Source of the DNA: an uncultured Comamonas sp. | GTDB taxonomy: Bacteria; Pseudomonadota; Gammaproteobacteria; Burkholderiales; Burkholderiaceae_C | Length of the DNA stretch: 64,000 bases | NCBI GenBank assembly: GCA_947306475.1 | Contig: CAMZGS010000001.1 | Coordinates: forward strand, 124,001-188,000 | Direction: 5' to 3' | Part shown: in pieces, positions 60,101 through 64,000 of the stretch | Numbering within the stretch: the stretch's first letter is position 1 | Layout: each line of letters begins with the position of its first letter | Program-made: the position numbers and the translations under genes | The notes under the pieces: model-generated | Databases searched by the model: none | The model's input: the letters and a program-made list of their open reading frames with translations, nothing else | Told to the model about the DNA's origin: nothing

Positions 60101-62378
60101 TGTTTGCGGCAAAGATGCTGGTGTCAGCGCTAAAGGCGGCCAGGTCTCGGTACCGAATCTGCAACAGGCCAAGCTGATCCAGATTCGGATTATTGAAGCG
60201 CCAGCCACGCCGTAGATCGCGCAGCAGCCGGTAGGCAATAATGAATCGCAAGGTGCGTTGCGCTTCCTGCCGTGCCAGCCCCATGAGCTTGGGAGTGCGC
60301 AGATATTCCACCAAGGTGGCTTCATCGACCCCTTGAAAGCCGAGGGCCTTGAATACGCTTTCGGCCAGGTTTTCTTCATCGAGTTGGCCACCGCTGCCCT
60401 GTAGTGCGCCGATCAAGCCGGCACGCAGCGTCAGCAGGAAAATGAAGTCGTTGAAATGTCCCGCCTGCAGAGCGGCATCCTGGCGGTTGTCGGTAAACCC
60501 AAGCAACTTGCGTGGGTCGGGCTGCCCTGGCGCAGGTTCGGAAAGTGCGAACAATTGCTGCAAGGCCGCCAGGGCAATCATGGTAGTGGCCGAAGAGCGG
60601 CCTTCGCCGGACAGGCTGGAGAGGCGGTTGGCATCCTTGCCGTGGGCTTCGTGTGTTGTGCCGCAGTTCAGGCAGAAGCGGAACTTTCCGGGAATGAACC
60701 AGAACTCCGTCCCGGAGCCTGTTTGTCCTTTGGCATCGACCGTGACCATATAGGGAACGGCATTCTTGTAGGCTGACTTGACTTTGGGCTCGCTACGGCT
60801 GAGGTCGATCCAGGTTTCCGGCAGGTCTTCAAGCAGGCCACCGTATTGCTGCCCGGGCACCAGTGGGCACAGGAAGCCATAGCTGGCGGTGTCGTCTTCC
60901 GCTGCGATATCGTCGATTTCACGCGGGCTGAAGCTGACCGGTTGCTGTGCGTGCCAGACAGGCAGGTACTCCTGGCCGCAATCGCGGCAGAAATGCGTGG
61001 GGTAAAGCAGCACATTCTCTTGCTGCCGCCCCGGTGCGAAACGCTGGGCATCGAGCGTGACATGGCGCTTGCCTCGCTCTTCCAACGTGGTGAGCACCTT
61101 GCCCGGTCCACTGATGAACTGGTGCAGCTTGAACGCGAAAGGCGGCCTGCCCTGGGGCGTGCGCACATCATGGGCAGCCACCAGAAAGCGCTGCAGGGCG
61201 GCGCGAGCGGCTTCAGGCTGGCAGCCCGCATCTTCGGCAAGACGGTAGCTGGCCTCTTCCAGCGTCATGGGTTTCGCGCGCCTTGGAGGCTCGTCCGCAG
61301 GTAGCTCGATACCCAGGTTCAATTCCACCCAGATAGCCAACGGATCATCGCGAAAAGCGTCGAAATCAACCCAGATATCCTGCTTTCGCGCAACGGCTTC
61401 CGGCAGTTCTGTGCGGATGGCGTTGACATCCTTGAGTGGGTTGGTGACGCGCTCCAGGGTCTCGCCGATGACATCATGCTCGGTGATCCGGGTGCCAAAC
61501 AGTTTGCTGGCCACAGCAGCCACCACGCGGTTGCGGTCAGCTTGGCTGCCTGCGCTGGACATGGTGGCAGACGTGCCGATACAGACCAGTTGCTCGGCTT
61601 TCAAGCGCTCCCGCAGGCGACGCACCAGCAAGGCAACGTCCGCCCCTTGACGGCCACGATAGGTATGCAACTCATCCAACACCAGGAACTCAAGTCCCTC
61701 GCAGTGTTCCACCACGCGCCGATCCACTTCGTCGAAGCGCGTGAGGATGTACTCCAGCATCATGAAGTTGGTGAGCAGGATATCGGGCGGTTCATCCGCG
61801 ATGGCGCGGCGTTCCGTCTGGCTTTCCTGGCCGGTGTAGCGCTTGACGGTGAAGGGGCGGTGCTCTGGCGCATAGCCATGCAGAAACTTGTCGAGCTCTT
61901 CCAGCTGGCTGTTGGCCAGAGCGTTCATCGGATAAATCACAATGGCTCTGGTACGTGCTTTGCCATCGGAGTCCTTGGCCTTGAGAAGGCGGTCGATGAC
62001 CGGGATGAAAAAGGACAGGGACTTGCCCGACCCCGTTCCGGTTGTGACCACATAGCTCTGGCGTTCCTGGCCTTTGGCCAGGGCTTCCATCTGGTGCTTG
62101 TAAAGATGCAGGGGACTTGGCTTGCCTTCCGTCTTCCCAACCTGAAAGATGTCTGCGCAGGCAGGATGCAGGACCCCCTCCGCCACCAAATCCTGCACTG
62201 TGCCTTGACGTTGATAATTCGGGTTGATCTGCACCAGCGGTTCAGGCCAATAGCGGCCTTGCGCATATTGATGCTCGACCTCGGCTTGGATATCAGGTGC
62301 GGCGATGCGAACGAAACTGCGGGAAAAGCTGCCGTATCGCTCGATGAGCTGGTCGCGGAATTGGAAAACGTTATCCAT
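57105..62378 (-). CDS. Giant DEAD/DEAH helicase with C-terminal DUF1998 (MZB)-like region
   Basis: 1757 aa. Walker A is VVTTGTGSGKSLSFFIPVID (~104-123), DELH box FLVLDELHTYRGRQGADV (~228) and motif III GTSATMSS. RecA2 has MFCSPTMELGVDI and the motif VI-like YAQRSGRAGRSGQQ (~1030). Two zinc clusters (CSQCGYGH...CENC near 1330) and CEAGCYQCLLSYFNQPDHEH (~1615) mark a DUF1998/MZB module. In class 1 DISARM these functions lie on two proteins, DrmA (helicase) and DrmB (DUF1998). Here one chain seems to carry both. The last ~130 residues have no recognised fold. Confidence 0.85.
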   Translation of the reverse strand: MDNVFQFRDQLIERYGSFSRSFVRIAAPDIQAEVEHQYAQGRYWPEPLVQINPNYQRQGTVQDLVAEGVLHPACADIFQVGKTEGKPSPLHLYKHQMEALAKGQERQSYVVTTGTGSGKSLSFFIPVIDRLLKAKDSDGKARTRAIVIYPMNALANSQLEELDKFLHGYAPEHRPFTVKRYTGQESQTERRAIADEPPDILLTNFMMLEYILTRFDEVDRRVVEHCEGLEFLVLDELHTYRGRQGADVALLVRRLRERLKAEQLVCIGTSATMSSAGSQADRNRVVAAVASKLFGTRITEHDVIGETLERVTNPLKDVNAIRTELPEAVARKQDIWVDFDAFRDDPLAIWVELNLGIELPADEPPRRAKPMTLEEASYRLAEDAGCQPEAARAALQRFLVAAHDVRTPQGRPPFAFKLHQFISGPGKVLTTLEERGKRHVTLDAQRFAPGRQQENVLLYPTHFCRDCGQEYLPVWHAQQPVSFSPREIDDIAAEDDTASYGFLCPLVPGQQYGGLLEDLPETWIDLSRSEPKVKSAYKNAVPYMVTVDAKGQTGSGTEFWFIPGKFRFCLNCGTTHEAHGKDANRLSSLSGEGRSSATTMIALAALQQLFALSEPAPGQPDPRKLLGFTDNRQDAALQAGHFNDFIFLLTLRAGLIGALQGSGGQLDEENLAESVFKALGFQGVDEATLVEYLRTPKLMGLARQEAQRTLRFIIAYRLLRDLRRGWRFNNPNLDQLGLLQIRYRDLAAFSADTSIFAANSTLNKLTAVQRAILYELLFDTLRRHLCLESRYLDPVEQDKARTSAHTYLNERWAFAPDERLDTGRYLILGKRPEYKGKPRTDLVTGGPRSRLLRQIKTAAFWRDSACASEVAQWKDVEWAVLIEDMLKAASNYGYVQKHAIDSQLAGWRLNAAAMDWCLIADDAPAESNRINQYFRALYLSIADLLRQPSHPLFDFEAQEHTAQVDAPRRQLLEQRFRYTEKDRQDWAQNPAHEAPLERLPVMFCSPTMELGVDISALNTVYLRNVPPTPANYAQRSGRAGRSGQQALVITYCAALSPHDQWFFHNANEMVHGVVRAPTLDLANRDLIDSHLQAVWLASTQVPLDDSIAPMLDLERPGKPLKQPLQEALQAQTVQQRALASACRVIDQLKEELASSAWFTPDYVHQVIANAPKAFSEALERWRKLFEATREQMDMADRIVKSHTASHTERQNAQRRYGDAARQYAVLLKSGNGQNNDFYTYRYLASQGFLPGYNFPRLPLMAWIPARGGQTINGKDDEGSMVSRPRFLALSEFGPRSLIYHQGRMYRVVRAKLNVGNTDHISGNSQLATIASLVCSQCGYGHLGEPGGEQPLVNRCENCDALLTEQDWVRELYRIETVETVATERISINDEERQRQGFELQTTYRFLPGPDGRIQQQKATIQQGEDVLGELTYAPAAQIWRINRGWRRRKNKEQLGFYINPITGTWSKQDAPDAEDDKGNDDALLEKVPPQRIVPFVEDHRNLLIFTPLHALSLEAMATLQAALKRGIEMTFQIEESELVVEPLPKSDERRALLFYEAAEGGAGVLTRLANHRDDLALVASNALQLIHYRAPQSGVWTLDDLPSLEQTDELGNHQCEAGCYQCLLSYFNQPDHEHINRRNADALKLLVALANAQVQPVTSSPTTLASTTANEPLDAWLSALRQAGARQPDAVNVPVNNGAAIAAAQYKASRALVFLSVVDGQTASVLQDKGWQVLDFADVSQWPQKFAAHVDVFGSKE

Positions 62379-62387
62379 GAAGAGTCC

Positions 62388-63488
62388 TTACTGATCCATT
62401 CTGTGCCCGCTTGGCAGCTGTGCCGTACGGCCAGAGGCGCCCGTCGAGATGTGTTGCCATTTCGCCCCTCGCCCCTTGCCAGTCGATTCGATCAATCCCT
62501 CTGACTTCATCGCCCGCAGCACCAGCCGTACCATGTCCCGGCTCACGCCCAGGCAGGCCTCTTCAATCTCGGAAATCGAGAATGGCAGGGTGCGCCCCAG
62601 GACTTCCGTCCGCACCCGGTCGCCTTTGCTGCCACGGCCACGTTCGATGGTGCCGACACGCTCCTCGAACTCGCGGTATGCCCGTAGCAAGGCTCCCCAG
62701 AAGTAGTCGAGCCAGGGCTTTACGTCGTGCTGCCCCTGGTGCCAGCCCTGCGAGCTGGCTTCCAGCGTTTCGTAATAACCTTCCTTGGTATCTTCGAAGA
62801 TGCGTTCCAGGCTGATGTAGCGACCCACGGCATAGTCGAAGTGATAGAGCAGCAGCAAGGTCAACAAGCGGGACATGCGACCGTTGCCGTCCGGGAAGGG
62901 GTGGATGCACAAAAAGTCGAGCATCGCCAGCGGCACCAGTACGAGGGGGTCGGCCAGGCGCTGATCCAATGCCGTGGCATAGCGTCCAGTCAGATCGGCC
63001 ATGGCCACGGGTGTAAGGTGTGCAGCAACTGGCTGGAAGCGCCAACACGATGTTCCTTCTGGGTGACGTTCAACAATGTCGCTATTGGTCACCTTCCAGC
63101 GCCCGTCTTCCTGCGGCATATCGCGGTATAGCAAGGTGTGCAATTGCAACACTACGTTTTCGCTGAAAAGCAAGGGTGAGGCGGGCTCGTGGACCTGTGC
63201 CAGAGCATCACGATAGCCGACAACCTCCCGTTCAAAGCCGCTCCTTGGCGTTGCGTTGCGGGTGATCAGAGATTTCAGCCGCGAAGGAGCCACGACCACA
63301 CCTGCCATGCGGGTGGACGACTCGGTAGATTCGACTAACGCCATCTGACGTAGGCTTTTTAGGGCTTCAGGCAGCTGCATGGCATAGAGCTGCTGCTTGC
63401 CCTGGAACCCACCCAGTGAGCGCAACGTGGCAACCTGGGAGCCATCAAAGCGAAGCGCGTCGAGGTACTCGGGTGAGAGCGAGTGCAT
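62388..63488 (-). CDS. Fic-domain protein (AMPylase-like) with C-terminal winged helix
   Basis: 366 aa from ATG 63488; an in-frame ATG at 63548 adds a hydrophobic stretch unlike the family. The Fic motif is IHPFPDGNGRMSRLL, complete with catalytic His, at about residues 191-205. The inhibitory helix region reads STESSTRMAGV, where the usual inhibitory Glu position holds Ala. A C-terminal wHTH (ISEIEEACLGVSRDMVRLVLRA) is common in this Fic class. Such proteins AMPylate targets or regulate TA-like modules. It is the first gene of the 13-gene run, 9 bp ahead of the helicase. Confidence 0.85.
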   Translation of the reverse strand: MHSLSPEYLDALRFDGSQVATLRSLGGFQGKQQLYAMQLPEALKSLRQMALVESTESSTRMAGVVVAPSRLKSLITRNATPRSGFEREVVGYRDALAQVHEPASPLLFSENVVLQLHTLLYRDMPQEDGRWKVTNSDIVERHPEGTSCWRFQPVAAHLTPVAMADLTGRYATALDQRLADPLVLVPLAMLDFLCIHPFPDGNGRMSRLLTLLLLYHFDYAVGRYISLERIFEDTKEGYYETLEASSQGWHQGQHDVKPWLDYFWGALLRAYREFEERVGTIERGRGSKGDRVRTEVLGRTLPFSISEIEEACLGVSRDMVRLVLRAMKSEGLIESTGKGRGAKWQHISTGASGRTAQLPSGHRMDQ

Positions 63489-63836
63489 GAAAGTGAAAGC
63501 CCAGGCTATGCAAACGGGGGCAATCATAGCCATTAAATGGGGCATCATCTCTATGAATACCCTGTTATCAGGCTGAATCGACCAGAGTTAGAGCATGCCC
63601 ATCCGGGATTAGAGGATTAGAAAGCGGCGATGACACGCTTTACCATTGAGTGCGGAACCGCACCTCTATCTGCTGAAGTACGAACCGATTACAAAAAATG
63701 CGGACACTCCTCAGTTTGGCCAAGCCCTGCAGGCATCCACAGTCCACGAGGGGATGAAAATAAAAAAATCCCTGCAATTCATGGAATTGCAGGGATTTTT
63801 TGCAAACTCACAGAGCTTGTGAGGTAAGCGTCCAGA
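63489..63836. other. Non-coding island right edge, promoter region of the 13-gene run
   Basis: About 350 bp without a convincing gene. CTCTATGAATACCC (63549-63562) matches the operator-like motif at 33280 with one mismatch and lies 61 bp before the fic ATG. A strong hairpin lies at 63763-63801. No integrase or tRNA is visible. Confidence 0.5.
63763..63801. terminator. Bidirectional intrinsic terminator next to ychF
   Basis: AAAAAATCCCTGCAATTC (63763-63780), loop ATG, and its perfect complement (63784-63801) form an 18-bp stem flanked by A and T runs. It can terminate ychF transcription (reverse strand) 37 bp past the stop and shield ychF from the island promoter. Confidence 0.9.
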
Positions 63837-63852
63837 CTCAGACGTTGAACAG
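63837..63852. repeat. Right copy of 16-bp direct repeat, inside the ychF 3' end
   Basis: CTCAGACGTTGAACAG, identical to 31205-31220, covers the stop codon and last five codons of ychF in reverse. It is the intact gene side of the putative integration site. Confidence 0.72.
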
Positions 63853-64000
63853 GAAATTCATTACATCGCCATCGCGCACGACGTATTCCTTGCCTTCGGC
63901 GCGCATCTTGCCCGCGTCCTTGGCACCCTGTTCACCCTTGTAGGCGATGAAGTCCTCGAACGCGATGGTCTGCGCGCGGATAAAGCCGCGCTCGAAGTCG
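63838..64000 (-). CDS. ychF: GTPase YchF/OLA1 family, C-terminal fragment (5' part outside window)
   Basis: 53 C-terminal codons, reading in reverse [20 protein letters not shown], then the [20 protein letters not shown] segment and the terminal MNFLFNV. This is the TGS-domain end of the universally conserved redox-responsive ATPase/GTPase YchF. The stop codon lies within the 16-bp repeat, so the insertion left the gene intact. It runs off the right edge. Confidence 0.93.
   Translation of the reverse strand, partial: DFERGFIRAQTIAFEDFIAYKGEQGAKDAGKMRAEGKEYVVRDGDVMNFLFNV

Noticed and set aside
49115-62378. Complete canonical class 1 DISARM or BREX
   Set aside because: No separate DUF1998 (drmB) gene or PLD nuclease (drmC) was found, and no PglZ or BrxC. 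I call it DISARM-like only.
63630-63827. 65-aa open frame near the right edge of the island
   Set aside because: It runs through the terminator hairpin, lacks a ribosome site and has no recognisable fold, so it is probably not a gene.
1-64000. CRISPR array
   Set aside because: No regularly spaced direct repeats with unique spacers were seen on either strand.

Overview
The window is a stretch of GC-rich chromosome that looks like Burkholderiales, probably Comamonadaceae. The argB-slmA pair, a FadN-type beta-oxidation operon, GC-biased codon use and short dispersed repeats of a kind I associate with that family support this. The genus is not resolved. Three blocks can be seen.

Block 1 (1-20278) is a surface-polysaccharide cluster. 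It encodes an ABC exporter (Wzm/Wzt with a C-terminal sugar-binding domain), a WecA-type initiating sugar-phosphate transferase, GT2 and GT4 glycosyltransferases, a 1228-residue methyltransferase-GT2-GT4 fusion, an O-acetyltransferase, an LpxL-like acyltransferase, an LtaS-like phosphoglycerol or phosphoethanolamine transferase, and a large polytopic membrane protein. No Wzx/Wzy pair is present, so the ABC-dependent O-antigen or capsule route is likely. Local drops in GC (about 5.8-7.2 kb and 17.1-19.2 kb) suggest piecemeal acquisition.

Block 2 (20376-30618) is core metabolism. It holds argB (arginine synthesis), slmA (nucleoid occlusion) and a fatty-acid degradation operon: a TetR regulator with a palindromic operator, acyl-CoA dehydrogenase, a DUF2147 protein, bifunctional hydroxyacyl-CoA dehydrogenase/enoyl-CoA hydratase, thiolase, thioesterase and enoyl-CoA hydratase. 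The block ends in a 5'-truncated IS5-family transposase.

Block 3 (31205-63852) is a roughly 32.6-kb defence island. It is bounded by a perfect 16-bp direct repeat that is the last codons of ychF. The intact ychF 3' end lies at 63838 (gene running off the right edge), and a bare copy sits at 31205-31220, just past the IS5 remnant. No integrase is visible. From left to right it holds hipBA; a C-protein-like regulator divergent from a five-gene operon of unknown function that includes a SLOG-like protein; an AAA+ ATPase divergent from an HTH protein; and one unbroken minus-strand run of 13 genes (63488 down to 37800, no gap above 14 nt). That run encodes Fic, a 1757-aa helicase with DUF1998-like C-terminus, a SNF2 helicase, an AlbA_2/wHTH protein, a 1502-aa adenine methyltransferase, a HEPN-like small protein, a KGGVGR-motif ATPase, an HNH nuclease, a DUF262-HNH nuclease and a complete Wadjet system (JetA, JetB, JetC, JetD).

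Short operator-like motifs recur upstream of the five-gene operon, in the AAA+/HTH intergenic region and upstream of fic. This suggests that the C-protein-like regulator or the HTH protein controls the island as a unit. The DISARM-like trio, the KGGVGR ATPase/HEPN-like pair and the five-gene SLOG operon are the best candidates for undescribed biology.
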